Positions 1 to 9,302 of a stretch of DNA of 64,000 bases are shown here, one piece after another. Within the stretch, counting starts at the first letter, position 1. Each line of letters starts with the position of its first letter. Origin of the DNA: Pseudomonas asuensis (GTDB taxonomy: Bacteria > Pseudomonadota > Gammaproteobacteria > Pseudomonadales > Pseudomonadaceae); contig NZ_BMNW01000004.1 in assembly GCF_014646755.1 (NCBI RefSeq), forward strand, positions 186,001 through 250,000, read 5' to 3'. The translations under genes and the position numbers were made by a program. A model generated the notes under the pieces. That model was not told where the DNA came from. It ran no database searches and saw nothing but the letters and a program-made list of their open reading frames with translations.

Positions 1-2508
1 AGTTCCCTGCATCGGCGCATTGATCGCGGCACGTTCGGCACCGCGGCGGATGTTCTGGTTCTTGGAGTGAATATCCGGCAGGTACAGACGGCGGCCAAAT
101 AATGTCTCTACATAGCCTTGGTCCACTACCTGGGCACGGGTGCGCTCCATGTAGGCCAGTACACCCGGATAGCGCAGGAAATAACGGTCGATGTAGGCCT
201 GTGCTTCCTTACGATCTACACCAATCTGTTTAGCCAGGCCAAACGAGCTCATGCCGTAGATCAGGCCAAAGTTAATTGCCTTGGCGCGGCGGCGTTGCTC
301 ATGGGTTACATCGTCCAGGTTTACTCCCATGACCTCGGCAGCTGTGGCACGGTGTACATCCAGATCATTCTGGAAGGCATGCAACAAACCTTCGTCCTGC
401 GCCAGATGCGCCATGATGCGCAGCTCGATTTGGGAATAGTCCGCCGCCATCAGTTTGTAGCCCTTGGGCGCGATGAAGGCCTGCCGAATACGACGCCCCT
501 CGGCGGTACGAATCGGGATGTTTTGCAGGTTCGGGTCGGATGAAGACAAGCGCCCCGTCGCCGTTACCGCCTGATGATAAGAGGTATGGATACGCCCGGT
601 GTGCGGATTGATCTGCTGGGGAAGCTTGTCGGTGTAGGTGCTCTTGAGCTTGCTCATCGAGCGGTGCTGCATGATGACCTTGGGCAGTGGGTAGTCCTGA
701 TCAGCCAGTTCCTGAAGCACCGCTTCTGCAGTGGAGGGTTGACCGGAAGCGGTCTTGGATACAACCGGCAGACCCAGCTTCACGAACAGGATTTCGCCAA
801 GTTGCTTGGGTGAGCCCAGGTTGAACTCCTGGCCAGCCAATTCATAGGCTTCTTTTTCCAAGGCGATCATTTTTTCGCCCAGCTCACGGCTCTGTATGCC
901 TAGTAGCTCACGGTCGACAAATGCACCGTTCTGCTCGATACGCGCCAGCACCGGAACCAGTGGCATCTCGATCTCTTTCAACACACCTGCCAACGCCGGA
1001 ACGGCTTCAAGCTTGGGCCACAGGGCCTGATGCAGACGCAGGGTAACGTCGGCGTCCTCAGCGGCATAGGGGCCTGCCTGTTCCAGGGCGATCTGATCAA
1101 AGGTCAGCTGCTTGGCGCCTTTGCCAGCGATATCCTCGAAGCGAATAGTGCTGTGGCCAAGGTACTTGAGTGCCAGGCTGTCCATGTCGTGGCGGGTGGC
1201 GGTGGCATCCAGCACATAGGATTCGAGCATGGTGTCGAAGGCAATGCCGCGCAGGGTGATGCCATAGCGGGCAAAGACATTCTTGTCGTACTTGCCATGC
1301 TGCATAACCTTGCACTTGGTCTCGTCTTCCAGCAGCGGTTTTAGCGCAGCCAGTACGGCATCACGATCGAGCTGGGTCGGAGCGCCCATGTAATTGTGTG
1401 CAACGGGCACATAGGCCGCCTCGCCTGCCGTTACCGCAAACGAGATACCCGCCAGATCCGCCTGATGGGCGTCCAGGCTGTTGGTTTCAGTGTCCAACGC
1501 AAACAGGTCAGCCGCCTTGAGCTTTTCCAGCCAAGCGTCGAATTCTTCCTGCGTCAGGACCGTCTGGTAGTTCAGCTCCAGCGTAGCCTGCTCACTTTCG
1601 CCCAAGGGCAGCGGCTCTCCGCTGTCCTTGGCTTCACGCAGCAAATCGTCCAGCCAGGACTTGAACTCCATTTCCTTGTACAGGGCAATCAGCGCCTCGC
1701 GGTGCGGCTCTTCTGGCATCAGCTCATCAAACTTTACATCGAGCGGAACATCGATCTTGATAGTTGCCAGTTGATAGGAGAGGTACGCCTGATCACGGTG
1801 TTGCTCTAGCTTGGCGGCCAGTGACTTGGCACCACGAATCGGTAGGGTGGCTACCTTGTCCAGATTGCTATAGAGCACATCCAGGCCACCGCCAATGCCG
1901 TTGAGCAGGCCACAGGCCGTCTTTTCACCAATCCCGGGCACGCCGGGAATGTTATCGATCTTGTCACCCATGAGGGCCAGAAAATCGATGATGTGCTCAG
2001 GGCCAACACCGAATTTTTCCTTTACACCCTCAATATCCAGCACGCTTCCACTCATGGTGTTGACCAGCGTGACATGCTCGCAGACCAGCTGCGCCATGTC
2101 CTTGTCGCCAGTCGAAATCACTACCGGCCGTGAGGCAGCCGCGCAGCTACGAGCCAGGGTGCCGATCACATCATCTGCCTCCACCCCTTCTACATTGAGA
2201 AGTGGCAGGCCCAGCGCTCGGATGCAGGCATGCAGGGGTTCGACCTGACTGCGCAGATCGTCCGGCATGGATGGCCGATGCGCCTTGTAGTCGGCGAAGA
2301 GTTCATCCCGGAATGTCGGGCCCTTGGCATCGAAGACCACGGCAAAGGGGCTGTCCGGGTACTGTCTGCGTAAGGACAGCAGCATGTTAAGGACGCCTTT
2401 CACGGCGCCGGTCGGCCTGCCGGTCGAGGTCATCAAGGGCGGCAAGGCATGGAAGGCACGGTAGAGGTAGGAGGAACCGTCCACCAGGACGAGAGGCGCT
2501 TGGCTCAT
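1..2508 (-). CDS. polA: DNA polymerase I, C-terminus cut by window edge
   Basis: DNA polymerase I fills gaps and removes RNA primers during replication and repair. The reading frame is open from the ATG at 2508 to base 1, giving 836 codons where the family has about 900-930, so roughly the last 80-90 residues lie outside the window. The N-terminus ([20 protein letters not shown]) begins the 5'-3' exonuclease domain, with the metal-binding segment [10 protein letters not shown] after it. Polymerase motif A (DYSQIELR) is encoded near 420-445 and the finger-helix motif ([15 protein letters not shown]) near 230-285. The last residues seen are the [16 protein letters not shown] segment; the final catalytic HDE motif is not in view. 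It is divergent from the DUF2782 gene with a 72 bp spacer. I am certain of the family. Confidence 0.97.
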   Translation of the reverse strand, partial: MSQAPLVLVDGSSYLYRAFHALPPLMTSTGRPTGAVKGVLNMLLSLRRQYPDSPFAVVFDAKGPTFRDELFADYKAHRPSMPDDLRSQVEPLHACIRALGLPLLNVEGVEADDVIGTLARSCAAASRPVVISTGDKDMAQLVCEHVTLVNTMSGSVLDIEGVKEKFGVGPEHIIDFLALMGDKIDNIPGVPGIGEKTACGLLNGIGGGLDVLYSNLDKVATLPIRGAKSLAAKLEQHRDQAYLSYQLATIKIDVPLDVKFDELMPEEPHREALIALYKEMEFKSWLDDLLREAKDSGEPLPLGESEQATLELNYQTVLTQEEFDAWLEKLKAADLFALDTETNSLDAHQADLAGISFAVTAGEAAYVPVAHNYMGAPTQLDRDAVLAALKPLLEDETKCKVMQHGKYDKNVFARYGITLRGIAFDTMLESYVLDATATRHDMDSLALKYLGHSTIRFEDIAGKGAKQLTFDQIALEQAGPYAAEDADVTLRLHQALWPKLEAVPALAGVLKEIEMPLVPVLARIEQNGAFVDRELLGIQSRELGEKMIALEKEAYELAGQEFNLGSPKQLGEILFVKLGLPVVSKTASGQPSTAEAVLQELADQDYPLPKVIMQHRSMSKLKSTYTDKLPQQINPHTGRIHTSYHQAVTATGRLSSSDPNLQNIPIRTAEGRRIRQAFIAPKGYKLMAADYSQIELRIMAHLAQDEGLLHAFQNDLDVHRATAAEVMGVNLDDVTHEQRRRAKAINFGLIYGMSSFGLAKQIGVDRKEAQAYIDRYFLRYPGVLAYMERTRAQVVDQGYVETLFGRRLYLPDIHSKNQNIRRGAERAAINAPMQGT

Positions 2509-2580
2509 GAGCGAGATCAACCTTTTCGCGAGGTCCAGAGGTAGAATTTCCTCTGACCTATTCAAAAGGACAAGGTTACC

Positions 2581-2865
2581 ATGCGTGTGCTCAGACGACT
2601 TTTACTGATCAGTCTTTTCGCTGCTCCCCTTGCACCTGCACTGGCCCAGGAAGAAGCGCCCTCACCGGAGCCGGACGTGACGATCCGCCACGACGGCGAC
2701 AAGACCATTCAGGAATACCGGGTGAACGGATTTCTGTATGCCATCAAGATTACGCCCAAGCATGGCAAGCCGTATTTTCTAGTACGTGCCGATGGCGACA
2801 GTAATTTTATCCGCTCAGATCAGCCCGACATGCTGATTCCCCAGTGGGAAATCTTCCGCTGGTGA
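2581..2865 (+). CDS. DUF2782 domain periplasmic protein
   Basis: A 94-residue exported protein of unknown function found beside polA and thrB in pseudomonads. Residues 1-22 form a signal peptide ending in ALA, with cleavage expected before QEEAPSPE. The rest holds the DUF2782 core, with an [13 protein letters not shown] strand and a [10 protein letters not shown] turn, and ends in IPQWEIFRW. The ATG at 2581 follows an AAAGGACAAGG ribosome-binding region. A hairpin terminator lies between this gene and thrB, so it may be its own transcription unit. The family has no established role and I assign none. Confidence 0.88.
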   Translation: MRVLRRLLLISLFAAPLAPALAQEEAPSPEPDVTIRHDGDKTIQEYRVNGFLYAIKITPKHGKPYFLVRADGDSNFIRSDQPDMLIPQWEIFRW

Positions 2866-2904
2866 TTTTATTCGGCCCTGTCAGTATGGGTGGCTGTTCC
2901 TTAG

Positions 2905-2936
2905 ACGGCGGCAGGCGGTAAACTGCCCGCCGTTTT
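2905..2936 (+). terminator. Rho-independent terminator after the DUF2782 gene
   Basis: The arm ACGGCGG (from 2905) pairs with CCGCCGT ending at 2932. The inner CAG/CTG pair continues the stem with a small bulge, and a run of five T residues follows. It sits about 40 bp past the DUF2782 stop and 50 bp before thrB. Confidence 0.7.
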
Positions 2937-2988
2937 TCGGCCTGCTGGCCGTTCTCCGTCCATGACGCTTTGAGGAAAGCTTCACCCC

Positions 2989-3939
2989 ATGTCTGTCTTT
3001 ACGCCGCTTGATCGTCCGACACTTGAAGCTTTCCTGGCCCCATACGGCCTCGGCCGCCTACGTGATTTCCGCGGTATTGCGGAAGGGTCCGAGAACACCA
3101 ATTATTTCGTTAGCCTTGAGGGTGGCGAGTTCGTTCTGACATTGGTCGAGCGTGGCCCGGCCGCTGACTTACCGTTCTTCATCCAGCTTTTAGACGTGCT
3201 GCACGAAGCCGACCTGCCTGTGCCCTATGCACTGCGTACCGAAGCGGGTGATGGGCTACGGATGCTCAAAGGCAAGCCGGCACTCCTGCAGCCGCGTCTG
3301 CCAGGCAAACATGAGCGCTCACCTAACGCCCATCATTGCCAGGAGGTCGGCTCGCTGCTTGCCGGTATTCACCTGGCAACGCGTGACCAGATTATAGAGC
3401 GCCCAAGTGACCGAGGCCTTGCCTGGATGCTGGAGCAGGGCCCGCAGCTGGCAGCCGAGCTACCGGAAGCGGCCAATGCCATGCTGCACAAGGCGCTCGA
3501 TGAAATCGATGCGCTAGTGAAACGAAACCCTAGGCTTCCCAGCGCCAACCTGCACGCCGATCTGTTTCGCGATAATGTCATGTTCGACGGTCCGCACCTG
3601 TCCGGTGTGATCGACTTCTACAACGCCTGCTCCGGCTGGATGCTCTACGATCTGGCGATCACCGTGAACGACTGGTGCTCCCGGGATGACGGCTCCCTTG
3701 AGGAGCACCGAGCAAGAACCCTGCTAAGCGCTTATGCCGCCAAGCGCCGCTTTACGCCGCTTGAAGTCGAACTCTGGCCGATCATGTTGCGGATTGCCTG
3801 CGTACGCTTCTGGCTGTCCCGCCTGATCGCCGCCAAGGCGTTTGCCGGTCAGGATGTACTGATCCACGACCCTGCCGAATTCGAGCATCGACTCGCCCAA
3901 CGCCAGCAGGTTGCGCTGGCATTGCCCATGTCGCTTTAG
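2989..3939 (+). CDS. thrB: homoserine kinase (aminoglycoside phosphotransferase fold)
   Basis: Phosphorylates L-homoserine with ATP to O-phosphohomoserine, the step before threonine synthase. This is the pseudomonad ThrB type, which has a choline/aminoglycoside-kinase fold rather than the GHMP fold of the E. coli enzyme. At 316 residues it is full length. The N-lobe has the NYFVSLEGGEFVLTLVE strands. The catalytic loop is near residues 185-200 (ANLHADLFRDN) and the metal-binding segment GVIDFYNAC follows. The ATG at 2989 has a GAGGAAAG ribosome-binding site. It stands alone, convergent with the nag operon. Confidence 0.95.
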   Translation: MSVFTPLDRPTLEAFLAPYGLGRLRDFRGIAEGSENTNYFVSLEGGEFVLTLVERGPAADLPFFIQLLDVLHEADLPVPYALRTEAGDGLRMLKGKPALLQPRLPGKHERSPNAHHCQEVGSLLAGIHLATRDQIIERPSDRGLAWMLEQGPQLAAELPEAANAMLHKALDEIDALVKRNPRLPSANLHADLFRDNVMFDGPHLSGVIDFYNACSGWMLYDLAITVNDWCSRDDGSLEEHRARTLLSAYAAKRRFTPLEVELWPIMLRIACVRFWLSRLIAAKAFAGQDVLIHDPAEFEHRLAQRQQVALALPMSL

Positions 3940-3951
3940 CAATTCATGACC

Positions 3952-3978
3952 CAGGGGCTCGGTAGACCCAAGCCCCTG
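3952..3978. terminator. hairpin between convergent thrB and nagE
   Basis: CAGGGGCT (3952-3959) pairs perfectly with AGCCCCTG (3971-3978) across an 11-base loop. It lies between the stops of two converging genes. Neither side has a clear T run, so it is a weak or factor-assisted terminator at best. Confidence 0.4.
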
Positions 3979-3987
3979 TCGGGACAA

Positions 3988-5670
3988 TTAACGACTCAAT
4001 CGGGCCGCCAGCCCCACTGCTTGCGGGCCGACCAGCAGGTGCCATACACCATTAGCCAGCGGTACCAAGCCACTGCAGCCCAGATGCTCAAGCTCCGCCC
4101 GATTGATTCGACTGGCATCACCTAATTGCAGGCGTAACCGGGTAAAGGCTACGGCCTCAACCTGCTGGAGGTTGTCCGCACCGCCTAAGGCATGTTGCCA
4201 CTGAGCAACCTGTTGGTCACTAAACACCGTTTCAGGCTTCGCCCCAGGCAACGGCTCTTGCGCCAGAAGAGCCGTATGGTCGGTGCCCTCCAAAGCATTG
4301 CGAATTTCCCCGGCAATCAAGTCGGCCTGCGGGCCTAATACTACCTGCACGCTAGCGCCCTGCCCTGGTCTGATCACACCATGGGCCCCTAACCGTTTGA
4401 GTTCGGCATCATTGGCTTTCCCGCGATCAATCAGATTCAGGCGCAGACGTGTAGCGCAGGCATCTACGCTCTGTAGATTACCAGCGCCGCCCAAGGCCCT
4501 GATAAAGGCTTGCGCCCGACTGGCATCGCTTTCAGCGGCTGGCGATACCGCGCTTTCAGCAACCTCGCGGCCCGGTGTCTTAAGGTCGAAACGGCGGATG
4601 CAATAGCTGAACACGCCGTAATACAGGGCAAAGTAGGCCAGTCCAATTGGCATCAACATCCAGCCATTCGTTGACACGCCATAGCCCAGGGCATAGTCGA
4701 TCGCGCCACCGGAAAAGGTAAATCCCAGGTGTACGTTAAGCAGGTACATGAGGGCCATCGCAACGCCTGTCAGGAGCGCATGCAAGCCGTAGAGCAGGGG
4801 TGCCAGAAACATAAAGGCAAACTCGATAGGCTCGGTTACTCCGGTCAGAAACGCGGTAAGTGCCATGGACAGCAGAATGCCGCCTACCTGTTTGCGCCGC
4901 TCAGGGTTGGCGCAGCGGTACATGGCCAGGCACGCAGCCGGAAGGCCGAACATCATCACAGGAAACATACCGGCCATAAAAATACCGGCGGAAGGATCAC
5001 CTGCAAAATAGCGGTTCAAATCGCCATGAACGAGCATGCCCTGTGCGTTGGTGTAATCACCAAACACGAACCAGACAAGGTTATTAAGGATGTGATGGAG
5101 CCCAGTAATAATCAGGATGCGGTTAAGCACACCATAGGCGAACACCCCTACCACCCCGCTGCCAATAAGCCAGTGCCCAGCGTGGTCGATCGCATGCTGA
5201 ATAGGCGGCCAGACCAGCCAGAAAAGACCACCCAGCACCAGTCCGGCTACGCCGGTAACGATGGGCACAAAGCGTCGTCCGCCAAAAAAGGCGAGGTACT
5301 CCGGTAGCCTGATTGCGTGATAGCGGTTGTAGAGTCCGCCAGCCACAAGTCCGCTCAAGATGCCTGCCAGCACGCCCATATCGATTTTATCGTCGAGCTG
5401 CTTGAGCACGGCGGTTAACACGAGATACCCGATGGCCCCCGCCAGACCCGCCACCCCATTACTGTCCCGGGCGAACCCGACTGCCACGCCGATGGCGAAA
5501 ATCAATGCAAGATTGGCGAAGATGGCATTACCCGCGGCAGCGATAAAGCCAATATCCAATAGGTCAGGCTGACCTAACCGTAATAACAGCCCCGCTACTG
5601 GCAGAACTGCAATCGGTAGCATCAGGGCACGGCCCAGGCGTTGAACGCCATCAAATACATGAACAGTCAT
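3988..5670 (-). CDS. nagE: PTS N-acetylglucosamine transporter, EIIC-EIIB fusion
   Basis: Membrane permease that takes up N-acetylglucosamine and phosphorylates it to GlcNAc-6-P, using phosphate passed from the neighbouring EIIA-HPr-EI protein. The first 360 or so residues of 560 are the hydrophobic EIIC domain; ITGLHHILNN and TGVTEPIEF are conserved glucose-superfamily EIIC segments. A first EIIB domain follows at about 388-465 with the phospho-accepting cysteine in DACATRLRL. A second EIIB-like repeat fills about 488-560, but its aligned site reads EAVAFTRLRL and lacks that cysteine. It is the last gene of the leftward nag operon, 69 bp after the EI fusion gene. The operon makes GlcNAc the likely substrate; glucose is the main alternative. 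Confidence 0.92.
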   Translation of the reverse strand: MTVHVFDGVQRLGRALMLPIAVLPVAGLLLRLGQPDLLDIGFIAAAGNAIFANLALIFAIGVAVGFARDSNGVAGLAGAIGYLVLTAVLKQLDDKIDMGVLAGILSGLVAGGLYNRYHAIRLPEYLAFFGGRRFVPIVTGVAGLVLGGLFWLVWPPIQHAIDHAGHWLIGSGVVGVFAYGVLNRILIITGLHHILNNLVWFVFGDYTNAQGMLVHGDLNRYFAGDPSAGIFMAGMFPVMMFGLPAACLAMYRCANPERRKQVGGILLSMALTAFLTGVTEPIEFAFMFLAPLLYGLHALLTGVAMALMYLLNVHLGFTFSGGAIDYALGYGVSTNGWMLMPIGLAYFALYYGVFSYCIRRFDLKTPGREVAESAVSPAAESDASRAQAFIRALGGAGNLQSVDACATRLRLNLIDRGKANDAELKRLGAHGVIRPGQGASVQVVLGPQADLIAGEIRNALEGTDHTALLAQEPLPGAKPETVFSDQQVAQWQHALGGADNLQQVEAVAFTRLRLQLGDASRINRAELEHLGCSGLVPLANGVWHLLVGPQAVGLAARLSR

Positions 5671-5739
5671 GCGGCACTCCTCCGTAGGTATTGTTATAGG
5701 GGGCAGAGCGGGCCAAAGGGCAAAAAAGAAAATGGATGC

Positions 5740-8262
5740 TTACAACACAGGCCATAGCGCCTCACAGCGCGCTCGCACAGCCTGAGCATTGGGTAAATCC
5801 AATAAGGCGGCGCTGGCCTGCCGACACTGGGCAGCCTCAAGCTGACGCACCCGTGCCTTGATCTCACCAATTCGGGCCGCTCCCACGGAGAGCTCACTGA
5901 TTCCCAGCCCGATCAGTACCGGCGTGGCCAAGGAATCGCTTGCCAGATCACCGCAAACGCCAACCCATTTGCCGTGGCGGCGAGCACCGGCGCAGGCCTG
6001 GGCAATCAGCCGCAGTACACTAGGGTGCAAGGCGTCGATGTGGGCGGCCAGATCGCTATGGCATCGGTCCATCGCCAAGGTGTATTGCGTCAGATCATTG
6101 GTGCCAATAGAGAAAAAGTCGGCATGGGCTGCCAGCTGCTCAGCCAGTAGCGCAGCCGAAGGCACCTCAATCATCACACCTACCTCCAGTGCCGGTGGTA
6201 CGTTCAGCTCGGCAGCGAGATCACGGATACGCTGGCGTACCTGCAAGAGCTCGCCTACTTCACTGATCATTGGAAGCAGCACACGGCAGCGCTGAACAGG
6301 CTGCACCTGTAGCAGCGCCTTGAGTTGGTCGTCCAGGAGCTGCGGATGTGTCCAGCCCAGGCGTATTCCCCTTAGGCCCAGTGCAGGGTTGGGCTCGGGT
6401 GTCAGGGACAGATAGTCGACCGGTTTGTCTCCACCAATATCCAGGGTACGAATGATAACGGGTCTGTCAGGAAAGGCTTCCAGCATGGCCTGGTATGTGG
6501 AGCGCTGCTCCTGTTGTGTCGGTGCCTGGGTGCGATCCATGAACAACAGCTCAGTGCGCAAGAGGCCAATGCCATCGGCCCCTTCAGCCTGTGCCCGCCT
6601 CGCCTCAGCCAGATGCGAGACGTTCGCAGCCACCTCGATCGTTTGGCCGTCGCGGGTGATGGCTGCATCCTGTGCTGCCTGTCGAAGCCTTTCCCGTTGC
6701 TTGGCCTGCGTCCTTAGTTCCAACTCGACAGCTGTGAGTCGTGCAGAATCTGGGGCAGTTTCCAGCCGTCCTGCTGAGGCGTCCAGCACCAGAGGGACAT
6801 TAACCTCCAAGTGCATGAGTGATTCGCCCAGCGCCACCACGCACGGTAGCCCTGCCGCACGCGCCAGGATAGAGACGTGCGAGGTTGCCCCACCTCCTGC
6901 CAGACAGAGGCCGGCAGGCTGTGCGTCCAGCAAATTAGTCAGTTCAGAGGGGCTCAGGTCGTCAGCAGCTACCAGCGCACCGCGGGGAGGATCAAACGTG
7001 AGTTGCACATTCAAAAGGATGCGTAACACCTGCCGCTGTACATCACGTAGGTCGCTGATCCGCTCGCGTAATAAGAGGTTGTCCAGGCCAGCCAGAATCT
7101 GACACTGCCTTTCAAGCGCAGCGTGCCAGGCATGGGCAGCTGTCAGACCATCGTTCAGGTACTGCTGGCTGTCTTGTAAGAGTTCGGGATCATCCAAAAG
7201 CGCCAGATGCGCTGTAAAAATAGCCGCCTCAGCGTCTTGTCCCCTGCGCTGCGCCTCATCGATACGTTGCTGAATCAATACGCCTGTAGCCTGCAAGGCC
7301 TTGTCGAGCTCAGCCTGCTCAGCCGCAGCCCCTTGGCGGCTATGGCGCTCGGCCGGTAGCGTCAACGCCTCCGGTTTCCAGAGTGGACCCATGGCGAGAC
7401 CAGGCGAGGCGCAAATGCCTTGAATCACACCTTCGCCGTGCTTTGGAGGGGTCGACAGGGAGGCTGGCACCAGTGCTAGTGATGCCGCGGCTCTGACGCG
7501 GGCGGCCGGATGCTCCAAGGCCTGGATGGCTGCTGCCAGTGCCTGGACGGCCTGCTGTCCACGACACTCGATCATGACCCGCTGCTGCTCTTTTACACCC
7601 AACTTCAGGAGGCTAACCAGACTTGCCGCATCGGCCCGAAGGTGGTTATGCAGGATGTGCGTGGTCGCTGAAAAGGGTTGCACAGCCTCGCGTAACAGCG
7701 CAGCCGGACGGGCATGCAACCCCCCGGAATGCGCCACCATGGCCGAGCCCTCTGCATGCGGCTCAGAGAGGGAGGAATCAGGGTCTGTCGCCAGGCGGGT
7801 CTGACCTTGCAGGATCAATAATGGCTCACCTACGCGCGCTTGCCGGGTCGTGAGCATTTTCATGCTCAGCCCCTCGGCATTGGTGACCGTCATCATTGAA
7901 ATCAGGCTACGGGCTGCCTGTGCGACAGTATCCAGATCAAAGCGCAGGAGCAGTTGCCCGGCGCTGACTCGGTCACCTTCATGTACGTCCAGTTGAAATC
8001 CCTGGCCTTTGAGCTGGACCGTATCGAGCCCCACATGCATGAACACTTCATACCCATCGTCATGGCGAAGCGTAATGGCATGGGCACTCCGGGCGATCTG
8101 TATGACCTCACCGGCACAAGGCGCAAATAACTGGCCTTCGAGCGGATCGATGGCAATGCCCGGTCCCATCAGCCCCTCGCTGAATACTGGGTCTGGAACA
8201 TCCGTGAGAGCCAGCAGCGGGCCGGCCAGGGGAGCAGTAAGCAGCAGTTCGCGAGTGGACAT
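5740..8262 (-). CDS. nagF: fused PTS phosphocarrier EIIA-HPr-EI
   Basis: A single 840-residue cytoplasmic protein carrying the soluble phosphorelay for the GlcNAc PTS: PEP to EI, HPr, EIIA and then EIIB of NagE. The EIIA(Glc-type) domain covers about 1-150 with the active histidine in MHVGLDTVQL. The HPr domain covers about 170-255 with its histidine in GLHARPAALL. Enzyme I fills the rest, with the phosphohistidine loop GGATSHVSILAR, the PEP-binding RTELLFMDR and the C-terminal GVMIEVPSAAL and SIGTNDLTQY segments. Each active histidine is present. This domain order is typical of the Pseudomonas nag locus. The gene starts 17 bp after the SIS deaminase gene and precedes nagE. Confidence 0.95.
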   Translation of the reverse strand: MSTRELLLTAPLAGPLLALTDVPDPVFSEGLMGPGIAIDPLEGQLFAPCAGEVIQIARSAHAITLRHDDGYEVFMHVGLDTVQLKGQGFQLDVHEGDRVSAGQLLLRFDLDTVAQAARSLISMMTVTNAEGLSMKMLTTRQARVGEPLLILQGQTRLATDPDSSLSEPHAEGSAMVAHSGGLHARPAALLREAVQPFSATTHILHNHLRADAASLVSLLKLGVKEQQRVMIECRGQQAVQALAAAIQALEHPAARVRAAASLALVPASLSTPPKHGEGVIQGICASPGLAMGPLWKPEALTLPAERHSRQGAAAEQAELDKALQATGVLIQQRIDEAQRRGQDAEAAIFTAHLALLDDPELLQDSQQYLNDGLTAAHAWHAALERQCQILAGLDNLLLRERISDLRDVQRQVLRILLNVQLTFDPPRGALVAADDLSPSELTNLLDAQPAGLCLAGGGATSHVSILARAAGLPCVVALGESLMHLEVNVPLVLDASAGRLETAPDSARLTAVELELRTQAKQRERLRQAAQDAAITRDGQTIEVAANVSHLAEARRAQAEGADGIGLLRTELLFMDRTQAPTQQEQRSTYQAMLEAFPDRPVIIRTLDIGGDKPVDYLSLTPEPNPALGLRGIRLGWTHPQLLDDQLKALLQVQPVQRCRVLLPMISEVGELLQVRQRIRDLAAELNVPPALEVGVMIEVPSAALLAEQLAAHADFFSIGTNDLTQYTLAMDRCHSDLAAHIDALHPSVLRLIAQACAGARRHGKWVGVCGDLASDSLATPVLIGLGISELSVGAARIGEIKARVRQLEAAQCRQASAALLDLPNAQAVRARCEALWPVL

Positions 8263-8279
8263 GGCGCATCCTCAAAGGG

Positions 8280-9302
8280 TCAGCGGGTACAAGTCTCTTT
8301 CTGCAAATGGCGAGGTTCGTCAGGATTCAGGCCCCGTGCTTCAGCCAGCGCGGCAGCCATTTTGTAAAACGTCTGGATAGCCAGAAGCGGGTCAAGGTCC
8401 GGATGCCCAGCTTCGGCCAATACAAGGTCATGCCCAGGTACATTGGCCGGCGCCGCCAGCAGAACGGTTGCCCCCCGCTGTCTCATGTCATGCGCCAGTG
8501 TCAGGAGGCCAGCCTGCTCAGGGCCGCGCGGGGCAAAAACAAGCAGTGGGTAACCGCTCTCGATGAGCGCCATCGGCCCATGCCTGATCTCGGCACCGCT
8601 AAAAGCTTCGCCTTGCAGTACAGAGGTTTCCTTGAACTTGAGCGCCGCCTCTAGAGCTATTCCAAAGCCCAGCCCGCGCCCAACGACCATGTAACGCTGT
8701 GCGTTTTGCAAGACCTCGATGGCAGGTGTCCAGTCCAGCGCCCAGGCACGCTGCAAGTCCTCTGGCAGTTGTTGTCCAGCCGCCAACAGCGCCGTATCGT
8801 TCTGCCAGTGGGCTACCAGACGTGCACCGGCACTTAATGTCGCGATAAAGCTCTTGGTTGCCGCCACGCTGCGCTCCGCGCCTGCGCTAAGGGGGATGAC
8901 CTGTTCGCAGGCAGCCGTGAGCGGTGATTCAGCCACGTTTACCAATGCTACCGTTCGTGCGCCCTGAGCCCTTAACGCCGCCATACTGTCGACCAGATCA
9001 GGGCTTTTACCCGACTGCGAAAAGCCCAGGGCCAATTGGCCCCTCACGTTGAGCGAGGCCTGACGCAACGTCATGAGCGACATGGGAAGTGACAGAACCG
9101 GTACGCCGAGCCGTGGCATGGCCAAGTAAGCGAAATACGTGGCGGCATGATCAGAGCTGCCCCGTGCTACGGTTACGGCAAGATGCGGCGGCTGGCGGCG
9201 CAACGATTCGGCCAGGGACTGGATAGCCTCCTCGGCCTCACGCAACTGGTTAGTCACGGCAATGCAGGCCGTACGGGCTTCTTCATGCATGAGTGAAGTC
9301 AT
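8280..9302 (-). CDS. nagB-II: SIS-domain glucosamine-6-phosphate deaminase
   Basis: Predicted to convert glucosamine-6-P to fructose-6-P and ammonia after NagA. It has 340 residues and is related to the isomerase half of GlmS, not to classical NagB. There are two SIS domains: the first carries ARGSSDHAAT and FSQSGKSPDLV, and a GAERSVAATKSF linker follows. The second carries GRGLGFGIALEAALK and the conserved SGAEIRHGP with its general base. The glutaminase domain of GlmS is absent, which fits a catabolic deaminase. Its start overlaps the end of nagA by 20 bp, so translation is probably coupled. Other sugar-phosphate isomerases share the fold, but the operon supports deaminase. Confidence 0.9.
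   Translation of the reverse strand: MTSLMHEEARTACIAVTNQLREAEEAIQSLAESLRRQPPHLAVTVARGSSDHAATYFAYLAMPRLGVPVLSLPMSLMTLRQASLNVRGQLALGFSQSGKSPDLVDSMAALRAQGARTVALVNVAESPLTAACEQVIPLSAGAERSVAATKSFIATLSAGARLVAHWQNDTALLAAGQQLPEDLQRAWALDWTPAIEVLQNAQRYMVVGRGLGFGIALEAALKFKETSVLQGEAFSGAEIRHGPMALIESGYPLLVFAPRGPEQAGLLTLAHDMRQRGATVLLAAPANVPGHDLVLAEAGHPDLDPLLAIQTFYKMAAALAEARGLNPDEPRHLQKETCTR

Noticed and set aside
4729-5307. 192-codon open frame on the plus strand inside nagE
   Set aside because: It is the reverse-strand shadow of a certain PTS permease gene, is rich in polar and histidine residues expected from antisense of hydrophobic codons, and has no ribosome-binding site.
6425-7102. 225-codon plus-strand frame inside the EIIA-HPr-EI gene
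   Set aside because: Opposite to a gene with all active-site motifs; Ser/Ala/Arg-rich and unlike a real protein.
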